DNA of 64,000 nt, taken from Microcoleus sp. bin38.metabat.b11b12b14.051. Lineage in GTDB: Bacteria > Cyanobacteriota > Cyanobacteriia > Cyanobacteriales > Microcoleaceae. Positions within the stretch are counted from its first letter, which is position 1. Each line of letters opens with the position of its first letter. Below the pieces are notes generated by a model, which saw nothing but the letters and a program-made list of their open reading frames with translations, was not told where the DNA came from and ran no database searches. The stretch is from the NCBI RefSeq assembly GCF_013299165.1, contig NZ_JAAFKD010000021.1, forward strand, positions 1 through 64,000, read 5' to 3'. Position numbers and translations under genes: made by a program. This document shows positions 54,056-63,217 of this stretch, piece after piece.

Positions 54056-54481
54056 ATGACAGAAAGTTCTGACTTCGATACACAACAGTCAATTCCCCAA
54101 ACAACTGGGTTAATAGATGAGCAAGCTGAATTGCCGCAGCCAAACGATCGCGGAGAGTATTCCAGAACCTCCCACCTATATTGGGAAGTGGTAGATACTG
54201 ACCCCAACGGTCTCAACTGTCGCATGGGCCCGCATTCTATTGAGGAAATAGAAGACCCGGGAAGCAAGATTAATTTAAATATTGCTAGTTGGCCTGTGGT
54301 TGGTACTTTGAAACCGGGGCAGAATTTTGAAATCTATCTCGGCCCCAGCGGATTGGGGGTTTTGTACGATTCGCAACATCAACCTTGGTTTTTTATTGAA
54401 AAAACTGAGGGTAATGGCGGGCCGAGTAATTGTTTTGTTCCGGCTAAGAGCAGTTTTGTGAAACCAATCCAGCCCCAGTAG
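54056..54481 (+). CDS. SH3-like domain protein
   Basis: From the ATG at 54056 the protein is 141 residues. The first 45 residues are disordered; the rest (about 50-135: YWEVVDTDPNGLNCRMGP, NIASWPVVGTLKPGQNFEIYLGPSGLGVLYDSQHQPWFFIEKT, NCFVPAKSSFVKPI) reads as a bacterial SH3-like beta-barrel seen in cyanobacterial envelope and signalling proteins. There is no signal peptide and no catalytic motif. It precedes ddl on the same strand by about 140 bases. Confidence 0.75.
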   Translation: MTESSDFDTQQSIPQTTGLIDEQAELPQPNDRGEYSRTSHLYWEVVDTDPNGLNCRMGPHSIEEIEDPGSKINLNIASWPVVGTLKPGQNFEIYLGPSGLGVLYDSQHQPWFFIEKTEGNGGPSNCFVPAKSSFVKPIQPQ

Positions 54482-54619
54482 CCCCGATCTGATGCGTTAG
54501 TTGTGGCGGTTTTCGAGCTTGTTTGTCGATCGCCAATTCTGGTTTGGTGTCGGATACTTCCTGTTGTAGCTGCGCTAACTGCGTGTATATTTGTCAAAAA
54601 GTACCGGGAGTATTGAAAA

Positions 54620-55678
54620 ATGACGAAGATGCGGATCGGGCTGCTGTTCGGGGGGCGATCGGGCGAACATGAAGTCTCGATTAGTTCCGCGCGGGCGATC
54701 GCCCGCGCCCTTGCTGCTGACGAAAATGCCTCTAAATACGAAGTTCTGCCGTTTTACATCCAAAAAGACGGCCGCTGGCTGTCGGGCGCGACACCGCAAC
54801 AAGTTTTAGCAACAGGAAAACCCCTGGAAATAGAGTCGCAAACAGGAGAAGCTTGGCAGTTTCCTAATTTTAATGGAGTAGATGTTTGGTTCCCAGTTTT
54901 GCACGGCCCCAACGGCGAAGACGGTACTGTGCAAGGGTTACTGAAATTATTGCAAGTTCCTTTTGTCGGTTCTGGGGTTTTGGGTTCGGCCCTGGGAATG
55001 GATAAAATTGTGATGAAAATGGCTTTTGCTCAAGCAGGTTTGCCGCAGGTAAAATACATCGCTGTCAACCGTTCTGAAATCTGGTCGAATCCTTGCATTT
55101 TTCCCAAACTGTGCGACAAAATTGAAGCCGAGTTGGGCTATCCTTGCTTTATTAAGCCAGCGAATTTAGGTTCGTCTGTGGGCATTTCTAAAGCTCGATC
55201 GCGCGCTGAGTTAGAAGCCGCTCTCGACAGCGCCGCCAGCTACGACAGGCGGATCATTGTGGAAGCGGGTGTGGTTGCTAGAGAGTTAGAATGTGCGGTT
55301 TTGGGCAACGACAACCCGAAAGCTTCAACGGTGGGAGAAATTAGTTTTCAAAGCGATTTCTACGACTACGAAACTAAATATACTCAGGGACAATCCGAAT
55401 GTTCTATTCCGGCACAAGTCAGCAGTGCGATCGTCTCCCAAATCCAAGAAATGGCTGTGCGAGCATTTTTGGCTATTGATGCAGCAGGTTTAGGGCGAGT
55501 AGACTTTTTCTACGTTGAATCAACTGGAGAAGTTTTGATTAACGAAATCAACACTTTCCCCGGCTTTACAGCTACCAGTATGTATCCCCAAATGTGGGCG
55601 CATGACGGTATTTCTTTTCCGGAATTAGCAGACCGTTTAATTCAATTAGCTGTGGAACGACACGGGGAAAAAGCTTGA
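54620..55678 (+). CDS. ddl: D-alanine--D-alanine ligase
   Basis: This ATP-grasp enzyme makes the D-Ala-D-Ala dipeptide for peptidoglycan. The 352-residue length is standard. Motifs: [19 protein letters not shown] (N-terminal), [52 protein letters not shown] (ATP and Mg sites), [17 protein letters not shown] and [23 protein letters not shown] (catalytic metal residues). The start at ATG 54620 matches family starts. Confidence 0.96.
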   Translation: MTKMRIGLLFGGRSGEHEVSISSARAIARALAADENASKYEVLPFYIQKDGRWLSGATPQQVLATGKPLEIESQTGEAWQFPNFNGVDVWFPVLHGPNGEDGTVQGLLKLLQVPFVGSGVLGSALGMDKIVMKMAFAQAGLPQVKYIAVNRSEIWSNPCIFPKLCDKIEAELGYPCFIKPANLGSSVGISKARSRAELEAALDSAASYDRRIIVEAGVVARELECAVLGNDNPKASTVGEISFQSDFYDYETKYTQGQSECSIPAQVSSAIVSQIQEMAVRAFLAIDAAGLGRVDFFYVESTGEVLINEINTFPGFTATSMYPQMWAHDGISFPELADRLIQLAVERHGEKA

Positions 55679-56043
55679 ATCAGCAGCCGCTAACTGTTTG
55701 CGTCCAAGGGCAAAAAATAAGTTATTCCGCAGGTAATATATCCATACCAGCGGAAACGATATAACATGGTTGTGGCAGGTACTGCCTGCCAGCAGCCTTA
55801 TTTCTCCTGCTGGTAGAGCAACTGGGACTTTTTAGCAGCCTGGTATCAGACCATTTTCGATTTCAGATTTGAGATTTGCGATTGGGGATGACTGACTTAG
55901 CCAGGGCGTTGGGAGCTGACCTAGATTTGCCTTGTTTTTGAAACAGGTATAATTAAATGCACCGTATAATCGGGAGCCCAGAAGGGCAAATAGCAGCCTC
56001 AATCTTATATCTGGCATCTCAAGTTTTAAGTGGGTTAACTTAG
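55679..56043. other. Intergenic region, no gene seen
   Basis: About 365 bases between the ddl and permease genes. A short palindrome GGCAGGTACTGCCTGCC lies near 55775. I see no other structure or coding pattern. Confidence 0.5.
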
Positions 56044-57126
56044 ATGAGACGTTTGACTAAACTGCCGCCTTGGTGGACTTACGGACTGTTATTTCCTCTA
56101 GCGGTACTCAACTGCTGGTTAGCCCTCCTAGTATTTGAATATTTTCGCGCGCTGATTACCGTTTTGGTAGTCGCGACAGTGTTCTCTTTTTTGCTAGATT
56201 ATCCAGTACGCTTTCTCCGCAGATACGGTTTGAAGCGCGATCGCGCGGTGTTGGCGGTATTATTCTTAACTTTGCTGATCTTGGTGGTTTTGGGTGTCAC
56301 TCTGGCTCCGATTCTGTTGAACCAAATTACTGAACTCGCCACGCGACTACCGAGTTGGATAGTTTCTGGTACAGAGCAGATTGAAGCATTCCACAAGTGG
56401 GCGGAAAATCGCCGTCTCCCCATTGATGTTAGCGGTTTGACTACGCAATTGAGCGATCGACTTTCAACTCAATTGCAGTCTCTCACGGGTGAAATTCTCA
56501 AATTTGGCTTGGGTGCGGCCGACAGTCTGGTGAATTTTCTGCTCACCATAGTCCTGACATTTTACTTGCTCTTGCACGGCGATCGGCTGTGGGAAGGATT
56601 GTTTAAGTGGTTTCCCTCCAAACTGAGCCTGCAATTGCGGCAGTTGCTAGCGCGAAGCTTCCACAACTACTTCGTCGGCCAAGCAACTTTGGCCGGTTTA
56701 ATGGGATTGTCAATGACTGTGGCTTTTTTAATTTTGCGAGTTCCTTTCGGATTGCTGTTCGGTTTGGGTGTGGGGGTAATGACAATGATTCCCTTCGGAG
56801 CGCCTTTCAGCATTTGCGTTGTCAGTTTGCTGATCACATTAAACAATTTTTGGCTCGGAGTCACGCTTTTAGCTGTCGCTACAGTCATCGAGCAAGTAAT
56901 TGAAAGCGGGGTGGCTCCTCGATTGTTAGGGGGTTTTATCGGTCTCAATCCCGTGTGGATTTTAGTGTCGCTGTTAATTGGGGTGAAGGTGGCGGGAATA
57001 GCAGGTTTGTTAGTTGCTGTACCGATGGCTGGTTTTATTAAAAATACTGTTGATACTTGGGAAACTTCCAAGAACAAGTCGATGGAAATGGATGCTATTA
57101 GTTCCATTGAACCGGCTGAATTATAA
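56044..57126 (+). CDS. AI-2E family permease (PerM-like)
   Basis: The 360-residue integral membrane protein has about seven or eight hydrophobic segments, two near the start (YGLLFPLAVLNCWLALLVFEYF and FRALITVLVVATVFSFLLDYPV). The conserved central motif is PFGLLFGLGVGVMTMIPFGAPF, followed by GGFIGLNPVWILVSLLIGVKVAGIAGLLVAVPMAGFIK near the end, the AI-2E transporter signature. Despite the family name the substrate is usually unknown. A strong terminator follows. Confidence 0.9.
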   Translation: MRRLTKLPPWWTYGLLFPLAVLNCWLALLVFEYFRALITVLVVATVFSFLLDYPVRFLRRYGLKRDRAVLAVLFLTLLILVVLGVTLAPILLNQITELATRLPSWIVSGTEQIEAFHKWAENRRLPIDVSGLTTQLSDRLSTQLQSLTGEILKFGLGAADSLVNFLLTIVLTFYLLLHGDRLWEGLFKWFPSKLSLQLRQLLARSFHNYFVGQATLAGLMGLSMTVAFLILRVPFGLLFGLGVGVMTMIPFGAPFSICVVSLLITLNNFWLGVTLLAVATVIEQVIESGVAPRLLGGFIGLNPVWILVSLLIGVKVAGIAGLLVAVPMAGFIKNTVDTWETSKNKSMEMDAISSIEPAEL

Positions 57127-57133
57127 AATTGTC

Positions 57134-57170
57134 AACTCCGTTTAAATCTCAGATTTAAACGGAGTTTTTT
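57134..57170. terminator. Bidirectional terminator
   Basis: AACTCCGTTTAAATCT pairs perfectly with AGATTTAAACGGAGTT (16 bp) around a single base, with a T run after. It lies between the permease gene and a convergent small gene and probably ends both. Confidence 0.9.
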
Positions 57171-57174
57171 GTGT

Positions 57175-57399
57175 CTACTTGGACTTAGCTTTAGCAGCTA
57201 CTTTAGCTCTAGGCTTTACAGGTTTTTTGGTTGCTACTTTAGCTCTGGGCTTAGTGCTAGCGGCTTCTACTGTCTTAGTTGCGGGTTTGCTGGTAGCGGC
57301 TTCTGCTGCTGGCATTCCCGCAGTGCCTACAATGCCGGATAACAGTGCACCGAGGGCGAGGGCAGTTGCTACAAAAGACTTGCCAAAATTAAAATTCAT
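57175..57399 (-). CDS. Small exported basic protein
   Basis: The 74-residue protein has a convincing signal peptide (FVATALALGALLSGIVGTAGMPAAEA) followed by a short mature part rich in Lys, Ala, Pro and Arg with repeated KPRAKVA units. Such basic envelope peptides may bind nucleic acid or acidic polymers; the function is unknown. The opposite-strand frame is an artefact of the biased composition. Confidence 0.65.
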   Translation of the reverse strand: MNFNFGKSFVATALALGALLSGIVGTAGMPAAEAATSKPATKTVEAASTKPRAKVATKKPVKPRAKVAAKAKSK

Positions 57400-57930
57400 A
57401 GTAGATGACTCTGATTGAGGTTTCAGAGCAGGCGATGCTAATAGTACCAGATATTTCTATCATGTAATCTTCGTTAGATTTTTCCTTGGTGCGGGAGTTC
57501 TCGTGGCGCCAAAATTCGTTTTTACACGCTCGATCGCTACAGCTTGGGACTGCTGCTGGTGAGGCGAAAAATCAGGCTGAAGGTGGGGTTGTGGAGTCGG
57601 GATGTCCATGCTGTGAAAATTGAGCGTGGAAATGCGGAATATCCGGGGAGCCTGACGTAGTTTATATTATCGCAGCTTGCAGCAGTTTGGCGATCGCGCG
57701 ATCGCCCCGATGTAATCCATCATTTGCCTGCTACACTCCGGTTTCTACCCCACCCTGTAGGGTAAATCCCACCCCAACCGCCCGCAGCGGTCAGAAAGAC
57801 TTGAATTAAAATTAAAGAATCTTGAGTTCTCGGTGAATTTAAGTCAATTAATTTAAGTGATTTACAGTAGGTGCTAAAAATGCCAAAAAATAATTATAAC
57901 TCCCACCCATTATCCCACCAAATCAATACT
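57400..57930. other. Intergenic region upstream of htrA, no gene seen
   Basis: About 470 bases without a coding pattern, plus the upstream part of the longest possible htrA frame (57871-57930). Several GCGATCGC-type sites are present around 57690. Confidence 0.5.
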
Positions 57931-59178
57931 ATGTCAAACAAAAATATGCCTGCTACCAATCTGCCTTCTCGCCGTCTTTCCTTGCCGAAAAAACTGGCTT
58001 TTTTATCCTTGGTTTTGCTCGGCTCCACCGCAACAGTTGGGTGCAACGGCCTAAGTTCTGCCCAAGTTCCTGGAAGTTCTAACGCAATCAAATCAGAACC
58101 TGCAACAGCACCAATCTCAGCATTGCCTGCCAATATACTGCCGAATCAAGATGCTAATTTTGTGACTAAAGTTGTGCAGGAAGTCGGCCCGGCAGTGGTA
58201 CGTATCAATTCTTCTCGCACGGTAAAAACTCAACAGCCTGATATTTTGGACGAGCCGTTTTTACGCCGCTTCTTCGGCCCAGATTCTCCAACGAGCCAAC
58301 CGGAAAAGCAGGTTCAGCGGGGCTCCGGTTCGGGTTTTGTGTTTGGTTCCGACGGTCGCATTTTGACTAACGCTCACGTTGTTGACGGCGCGGATACGGT
58401 GACAGTTAAATTTAAGGACGGCCGCGAATTGGCAGGCAAAGTTTTGGGGGTAGATACAGTTACTGATGTGGCTGTTGTTAAGGTTGAAGCTACCAATTTA
58501 CCTGTGGTAAGTTTGGGCAAATCTGAAGAGTTACAGCCGGGAGAATGGGCGATCGCGATCGGCAATCCCCTCGGTTTAGATAATACCGTCACTGTGGGGA
58601 TTATTAGCGCCACAGGCCGCTCTAGCGCCGATGTTGGCGTTCCCGACAAGCGCGTTAGCTTTATTCAAACCGATGCTGCAATCAATCCCGGCAATTCCGG
58701 CGGCCCGTTGCTGAACCAGCGCGGTCAAGTTATCGGCATGAATACGGCGATTATTCAAGGCGCCCAAGGGTTGGGTTTTGCGATTCCGATCGATCGAGCA
58801 CAACAAATTGCCAACCAATTAGTCACAGCAGGAAAAGCCGAACATCCCTATCTCGGCGTTCGGATGTTGGGCATTACTCCCGAAGTCAAGGCAGAATTTA
58901 ATAAAAATCCCAACCCCAAATTGAGGCTGACTGAGGATAAAGGCGTGTTAGTTTTGGGAATTGCCAAAGATTCTCCGGCGGCACAAGCTGGGATTCGTCT
59001 TGCTGACGTGATTAAGAAAATCAACGGTAAAGAAGTCAGCGATGCTGGCAGCGTACAGCAAATTGTCGAGAATAGCAAAGTAGGCACCAATCTGGAACTT
59101 GAGTTGAGCCGCGGCGGACAACCTGTTACTGTGGCAGTGAAAGCTGGTGCTTTTCCAGCAGCCGACAAGCAGCAGTAG
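57931..59178 (+). CDS. HtrA/Deg serine protease with PDZ domain
   Basis: From the ATG at 57931 the protein is 415 residues; an upstream GTG at 57871 would add 20. A signal or membrane segment (LAFLSLVLLGSTATVGC, possible lipobox) exports it. The trypsin-like domain has the triad His149 in TNAHVVDGA, Asp179 in VTDVAVVKV and Ser256 in NPGNSGGPLL. One PDZ domain follows (about 310-400: YLGVRMLGIT, GVLVLGIAKDSPAAQAGIRLADVIKKINGKEV). It degrades damaged envelope proteins, as in cyanobacterial HhoA/HhoB/HtrA; I cannot assign which one. Confidence 0.95.
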   Translation: MSNKNMPATNLPSRRLSLPKKLAFLSLVLLGSTATVGCNGLSSAQVPGSSNAIKSEPATAPISALPANILPNQDANFVTKVVQEVGPAVVRINSSRTVKTQQPDILDEPFLRRFFGPDSPTSQPEKQVQRGSGSGFVFGSDGRILTNAHVVDGADTVTVKFKDGRELAGKVLGVDTVTDVAVVKVEATNLPVVSLGKSEELQPGEWAIAIGNPLGLDNTVTVGIISATGRSSADVGVPDKRVSFIQTDAAINPGNSGGPLLNQRGQVIGMNTAIIQGAQGLGFAIPIDRAQQIANQLVTAGKAEHPYLGVRMLGITPEVKAEFNKNPNPKLRLTEDKGVLVLGIAKDSPAAQAGIRLADVIKKINGKEVSDAGSVQQIVENSKVGTNLELELSRGGQPVTVAVKAGAFPAADKQQ

Positions 59179-59332
59179 AATTTAAACTTTGAGTTGGTAG
59201 TCTGCTTGGGAACGGGCAAGATGCCCGTTCCACAACAAGAGAGTAGAATTATTGTGGGGTCGGCCTTATAGCCAGCCCACAATTTTTATATTATGGACTT
59301 CTAGCCCTGATTTGTGATTGAGAGGTGAAAAA

Positions 59333-59758
59333 ATGGCTCACATCAATTTGCGCCGTCCCGAAAATATCAGCGGTAATTTTTATGTAGACAGTAGCTGCAT
59401 AGACTGCGATACTTGTCGGTGGATGGCCCCGGAAGTCTTTACTAAAGCTGGAGAACAATCTGCGGTTTACCACCAGCCAACAGACGAAATCGCTCAAATA
59501 CGAAGTTTTGCGGCTCTTTTGTCTTGTCCGACAAGTTCGATCGGTACTGTAGAAAAACCGAAAATTATTAAAGAAGTTCAGGAACTTTTACCCGCATTAG
59601 TAACCGAAAATATCTACCACTGCGGCTACCACTCAGAGAAATCCTACGGTGCAGCGAGTTATTTAATTGTCCGCCCCGAAGGAAACATTTTAGTTGATTC
59701 TCCTCGTTTTGTGCCGCCGCTAGTCAAAAATCTCGAAGCAATGGGCGGAATTCGCTAT
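59333..59758 (+). pseudogene. 5' part of a ferredoxin-MBL fold protein gene split by an IS element
   Basis: Residues 1-142 from ATG 59333: a [4Fe-4S] ferredoxin-like N-terminus (Cys22, Cys25 and Cys28 in SCIDCDTCRWMAPEVF, fourth Cys in LLSCPTSS) and the beginning of a metallo-beta-lactamase domain (NIYHCGYHSEKSYGAASYLIV, GNILVDSPRF) up to MGGIRY. The continuation is at 61655-62101. After insertion the frame runs into the element and stops at about 59800. Removal of the element would restore the frame MGGIRY-LYLTHRDDVADH. The zinc-binding motif THRDDVADH lies in the distal part, so the 5' product would be inactive. Confidence 0.88.
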
Positions 59759-59775
59759 AAAAACCATGCTGAGAA

Positions 59776-59796
59776 CCCCGGTCTTTTAAGCCGGGG
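59776..59796. repeat. Left-end hairpin of the IS200/IS605 element
   Basis: CCCCGG then TCTTTTAAG then CCGGGG: the subterminal hairpin recognised by TnpA. Confidence 0.75.
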
Positions 59797-59830
59797 ATGA
59801 AAGCTAGGGGAAGCTTTTAAGCTGCAATTA

Positions 59831-60244
59831 CTATTTTCCATTTTGCTGCTCGATATACTTGCGAACAATTTCAGTCGAGACATTGCCAACACTCCCAACA
59901 AAATAACTAGGAGTCCACATACAAGGCAGTTTTAGCAATTGCGGGAACTCATCTCTTAGAAGCTTTGCTGACCTGCCTTTAATTCTTCGCATTACGTCCG
60001 AAGCTGAATCGCTCGGCTTGATGTTTAGCAGCAAATGAACATGGTCAGGCATTATTTCAACAGCGATTAACTTCCATCGATTTTCTACAACAAGCTCAAA
60101 AATGATTTCTTGAAGCCGTTCTGCGACCTTTTGGGTTAGCACAGGGCGGCGACGCTTTGGAACAAAGACAAAGTGATAGTTAATCATCGACACGGCATTT
60201 CCTTCGTGCCGATACTCCAAGTCTGTTTTTGATAAACTAGCCAT
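59831..60244 (-). CDS. tnpA: IS200-type transposase TnpA (HUH/Y1)
   Basis: From the ATG at 60244 the product is 137 residues, the family size. The HUH motif appears in IMPDHVHLLLNI and the catalytic Tyr in EIVRKYIEQQ near the C-terminus (about residue 131). It excises and inserts the element as single-stranded DNA using end hairpins, as known for IS608 and ISDra2. It is divergent from tnpB with 68 bases between the two starts. Confidence 0.93.
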   Translation of the reverse strand: MASLSKTDLEYRHEGNAVSMINYHFVFVPKRRRPVLTQKVAERLQEIIFELVVENRWKLIAVEIMPDHVHLLLNIKPSDSASDVMRRIKGRSAKLLRDEFPQLLKLPCMWTPSYFVGSVGNVSTEIVRKYIEQQNGK

Positions 60245-60312
60245 AATTTTGTATCTGTAAGTTGTATTGAAGACAATTGTAATAGATAATAGCGACAGGA
60301 GGTTAAGCAAAT

Positions 60313-61596
60313 ATGTTTGGATGCCAACAAGTTTTAATCAAGCCAGATCAAGAGCTTCAGGCGATTCTAGAGTTCATTTGTGGCGAAGCAAACAAGCTAC
60401 ATAATTGTGCGGTTTACTACGGTCGTCAGATGTATTTCAAGGCTCATCAGTTTGTCAGACCTTTTGACCTAATCAACAAACTGAAACGCAATCCCCATTA
60501 CGGCGCGTTATGTGCTCAAGCCGCGCAACAGGTTTGTGGCGCTGTAGGAGAATCCATTAAGTCCTACAAGGGCTTGATTAAGCTGTTTCAAGAAGGCGGT
60601 TTAGAGCATCGTCCGAAGCTCATTAACTACCGCGAAAAAGACGGGCTTCATCTCATTGCCTACCCAAAGCAAGCACTGGGAAAGAAGTTGCTGGACGGTC
60701 AAATTGTTATCCCGTTAGGGCAAAAAGTTCAAGCTTGGTTTGGGTTGAAAAACTTCAAGCTGGCAATGCCAGCAAACCTTGAGTATTCAGAGATTCGAGA
60801 ACTCAGAATCTTGCCGCGCAATGGCTGCTTTTATGCTGAGTTCGTCTACAAAGTTCGAGCGATTGACGTGACACTCGATCCGTTATTAGCGCTGGGGATT
60901 GATCCAGGGTTGAACAATTGGCTGACAATAGTGAGTAATGCAGGAACGTCAATGATTGTGGACGGTTTGCATCTTAAGTCTTTGAATCGCTGGTATAACA
61001 AACAAGTTTCAACCCTGAAGGACGATAAGCCCCAAGGGTTTTGGTCTAAGCGATTAGCCGCCATTACTGAAAAGCGAAATCGGCAGGTCAGAGATGCTGT
61101 TAACAAAGCTGCTCGACAGGTCGTCAACCACTGTTTGGAGAATCATATTGGCACAGTTGTTTTTGGCTGGAATAAAGCACAAAAAGACAGCGCCAACATG
61201 GGCAAAAAAACCAATCAGAAGTTTGTGCAGATTCCCACGGCTAGATTAAAGACCCGTATCGCCCAATTGTGCCAACAGTATGGGATTCAGTTTGTCGAAA
61301 CTGAGGAATCATACACCTCTAAGGCTTCGTTTGTCGATGCTGACTTGCTACCTACGTTCGGTGAAAAACCCGAAGGGTGGAAGGAATCGGGCAAACGGAC
61401 AAAACGCGGATTGTATCGAACTGCTCAAAACTGGTACATCAACGCAGATTGTAATGGCGCTGCCAACATTCTGCGTAAAGTAAGCATGACGCTGGGGTTA
61501 GACCTTAGCCGAGTGTCTAGGGGCGCTTTGACTCGTCCCACTCGGAGTCATATCTGGGTGACAGTTCAAAGGAAAAGCGGAGAGACACGGCTTTGA
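60313..61596 (+). CDS. tnpB: TnpB RNA-guided nuclease with shifted RuvC-II glutamate
   Basis: The 427-residue TnpB is preceded by GGAGG. RuvC-I Asp is Asp197 in GIDPGLNNW; the C-terminal Asp is Asp379 in NADCNGAAN. The usual RuvC-II Glu position reads VVFGWNK (Gly285), and an alternative Glu331/332 lies in TEESYTSKASFVDAD, consistent with the TnpB subgroup in which the catalytic Glu is displaced. The zinc-finger Cys residues that normally follow YTS are absent. The 3' end and right end of the element (about 61450-61654) should encode the guide omega RNA, as known for the family. The protein appears full length. Confidence 0.9.
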   Translation: MFGCQQVLIKPDQELQAILEFICGEANKLHNCAVYYGRQMYFKAHQFVRPFDLINKLKRNPHYGALCAQAAQQVCGAVGESIKSYKGLIKLFQEGGLEHRPKLINYREKDGLHLIAYPKQALGKKLLDGQIVIPLGQKVQAWFGLKNFKLAMPANLEYSEIRELRILPRNGCFYAEFVYKVRAIDVTLDPLLALGIDPGLNNWLTIVSNAGTSMIVDGLHLKSLNRWYNKQVSTLKDDKPQGFWSKRLAAITEKRNRQVRDAVNKAARQVVNHCLENHIGTVVFGWNKAQKDSANMGKKTNQKFVQIPTARLKTRIAQLCQQYGIQFVETEESYTSKASFVDADLLPTFGEKPEGWKESGKRTKRGLYRTAQNWYINADCNGAANILRKVSMTLGLDLSRVSRGALTRPTRSHIWVTVQRKSGETRL

Positions 61597-61623
61597 CTCC
61601 TGTCTCCTAGCAGCCTTTGGGAA

Positions 61624-61646
61624 TCCCCGTGCATTTATGCCGGGGA
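61624..61646. repeat. Right-end hairpin of the IS200/IS605 element
   Basis: TCCCCG (61624-61629) pairs with CGGGGA (61641-61646) and is followed by GCAGTCAA at the junction with the interrupted gene. It resembles the hairpin at 1798-1821 in reverse orientation. Confidence 0.75.
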
Positions 61647-61654
61647 GCAGTCAA

Positions 61655-62101
61655 TTGTACTTGACTCACCGCGACGATGTAGCCGACCATCAAAAATATC
61701 GCGATCGTTTTGGGTGCGATCGCATTCTTCATGCTGACGAAGTTAACGCGGATACTCGCAGTGTAGAAATTCAATTATCCGGCAGCGAACCGCATCAAAT
61801 AGCTGAGGATTTGTCTATTGTACCTGTTCCAGGCCATACGAAAGGTCACACTGTTTTGCTGTACAATCACAAATTTTTGTTTAGCGGCGACCATCTAGCA
61901 TGGTCGGACAATTTCCAGCAGCTAATTGGCTTTCCTACTGCGTGTTGGTATTCTTGGCCAGAACAAATCAAATCTATGCACAACTTAGCTAATTACTCGT
62001 TTGAATGGGTTTTGCCGGGACACGGCCGCAGGTATCATGCCGATCGAGAAACCATGGGCGAACAGATGCGAAAATGTATTGCTTGGATGGAGGCTTATTG
62101 A
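61655..62101 (+). pseudogene. 3' part of the interrupted ferredoxin-MBL fold gene
   Basis: Continues the metallo-beta-lactamase domain: LYLTHRDDVADHQKYRDRFGCDRI (zinc-ligand cluster HRDDVADH), VPVPGHTKGHTVLLY (His ligand), FLFSGDHLAWSD (bridging Asp) and WVLPGHGRRYH (last His). A possible ATG within the element at 61637 could allow separate translation of this fragment, but it would lack the ferredoxin part. Confidence 0.85.
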
Positions 62102-62132
62102 ATAGGGCTTGCATTCCTGAGTCCGAACAGGT

Positions 62133-62167
62133 AAAAAAAGCTTGCATTCAGGAATGCAAGCTTTTTT
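62133..62167 (+). terminator. Rho-independent terminator
   Basis: AAAAAAAGCTTGCATT pairs with AATGCAAGCTTTTTT around a short loop and ends in a T run after the MBL gene. Confidence 0.88.
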
Positions 62168-62206
62168 GTGTTATCTAGTGTGCGATCGATTAACCCCAAT
62201 CAGCAA

Positions 62207-62266
62207 GGTTCGTAGTGCGGACTGAAGTCCGCAAAATACTGCGGACTGAAGTCCGCACTACGAACT
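62207..62266. repeat. TTCGTAGTGCGG-type inverted repeat
   Basis: GTTCGTAGTGCGGACTGAAG then TCCGC is inverted as GCGGACTGAAGTCCGCACTA then CGAAC. This is the GC-variant of the dispersed palindrome family. No gene lies in 62102-62377. Confidence 0.88.
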
Positions 62267-62377
62267 GATCGCGCGTGCGGTTAATCTGGAGAGGATATCA
62301 TGCGATCGTTGCTGAGAGCTGCTGGGCCAGTTGCATTAGTTTTGCGAAGTGGTGCCAGCCGCCAATCTCAAATCCTC

Positions 62378-63217
62378 TTACCTTTGTCGATTTTTGATAT
62401 AGCTCTTAATTTTTGTGGTTGGTTCAGTCAGCCACGGCTCCCATCTTTTGTATTTTACCTTGAGCCTCGACATCAAATCAGAATTAGTTTTAATTCGGCT
62501 CAGTTCGTCCTTAAACGGTGTTTGAGATAACATCTCCAGCCATAATTCATTAGGTTGCGGGCTTTCCCAAGGTTTCGGACTAGAGATAAAGTGCATCACT
62601 CTCGTGGACATATCATCTGTATCGGGATTGTTCCATATCTGCTCTAATCGCTTCCACCTTCCCGCTAACACAGAATTTGATGTACCCTGATCGCAATCGC
62701 ACCAAAGGTTAATCCGAGCGTTATCGATCATTTTTTCTGAGAGATTTTCTTGCTCCCAAAGCTTGAGATTAAAAACTAAAAGACCAGCATTAAAATAAGG
62801 CTTTTTATCGGCCGGATTGTTGGGATTTCCCCAGACATTGAGCGCTGCGGCCACCGGCATTCCTTCAAAGTCTAGGTTCCACAGCGGATCTAAACTCCCC
62901 AGAACAATCATGTCACTGTCAAGCCAAATCAGCCTATCTTTGGCTTTTGTGTATTTCTCCGGTTCCAATCTCGCGTAAGTCAGCTTAGAACCCGACAGGG
63001 AAAGCAATCCCCCGTAATTCGGCTTAACTTCTTCCCATTCAATCTCATATTTGCAGCAATCTTGCAACAGTTTTCTTTGCTGTGTATTTATACCTGTCGA
63101 TACCACCGTAATGCTAACGGGCAAGTTTGGATCTTCAGTGATATTGAGTTCTATGGACTTCAGCAGCGCTGCTATCCCCAAAATGTAATTTTGATCGCCA
63201 ATAATGGATATGTTCAT
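62378..63217 (-). CDS. GT8-like glycosyltransferase
   Basis: From the ATG at 63217 the protein is 279 residues and starts MNISIIGDQNYILGIAALLKSI, the expected first strand of a GT-A fold; the longer frame to 63340 adds an unlikely leader. The DxD metal and nucleotide-sugar motif is LIWLDSDMIVLGSLDPLW. YFNAGLLVFNLKLW and the C-terminal MHFISSPKPWE (His) are further GT8 (glycogenin/LgtC-like) signatures. Acceptor and sugar are unknown. Confidence 0.88.
   Translation of the reverse strand: MNISIIGDQNYILGIAALLKSIELNITEDPNLPVSITVVSTGINTQQRKLLQDCCKYEIEWEEVKPNYGGLLSLSGSKLTYARLEPEKYTKAKDRLIWLDSDMIVLGSLDPLWNLDFEGMPVAAALNVWGNPNNPADKKPYFNAGLLVFNLKLWEQENLSEKMIDNARINLWCDCDQGTSNSVLAGRWKRLEQIWNNPDTDDMSTRVMHFISSPKPWESPQPNELWLEMLSQTPFKDELSRIKTNSDLMSRLKVKYKRWEPWLTEPTTKIKSYIKNRQR

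Larger units (their letters stand above)
59759..61654. mobile_element. IS200/IS605 family element with divergent tnpA and tnpB
   Basis: About 1.9 kb carrying tnpA (minus strand) and tnpB (plus strand), bounded by subterminal hairpins: CCCCGG/CCGGGG at 59776-59796 and TCCCCG/CGGGGA at 61624-61646. The insertion interrupts the ferredoxin-MBL gene; the exact junctions are inferred from the reading frame and could shift by a few bases. No terminal inverted repeats or target duplication are expected for this family. Confidence 0.9.

Noticed and set aside
57179..57418. Plus-strand frame opposite the small basic exported protein
   Set aside because: The minus-strand reading has a clear signal peptide; the plus reading is an Ala/Leu-rich complement.
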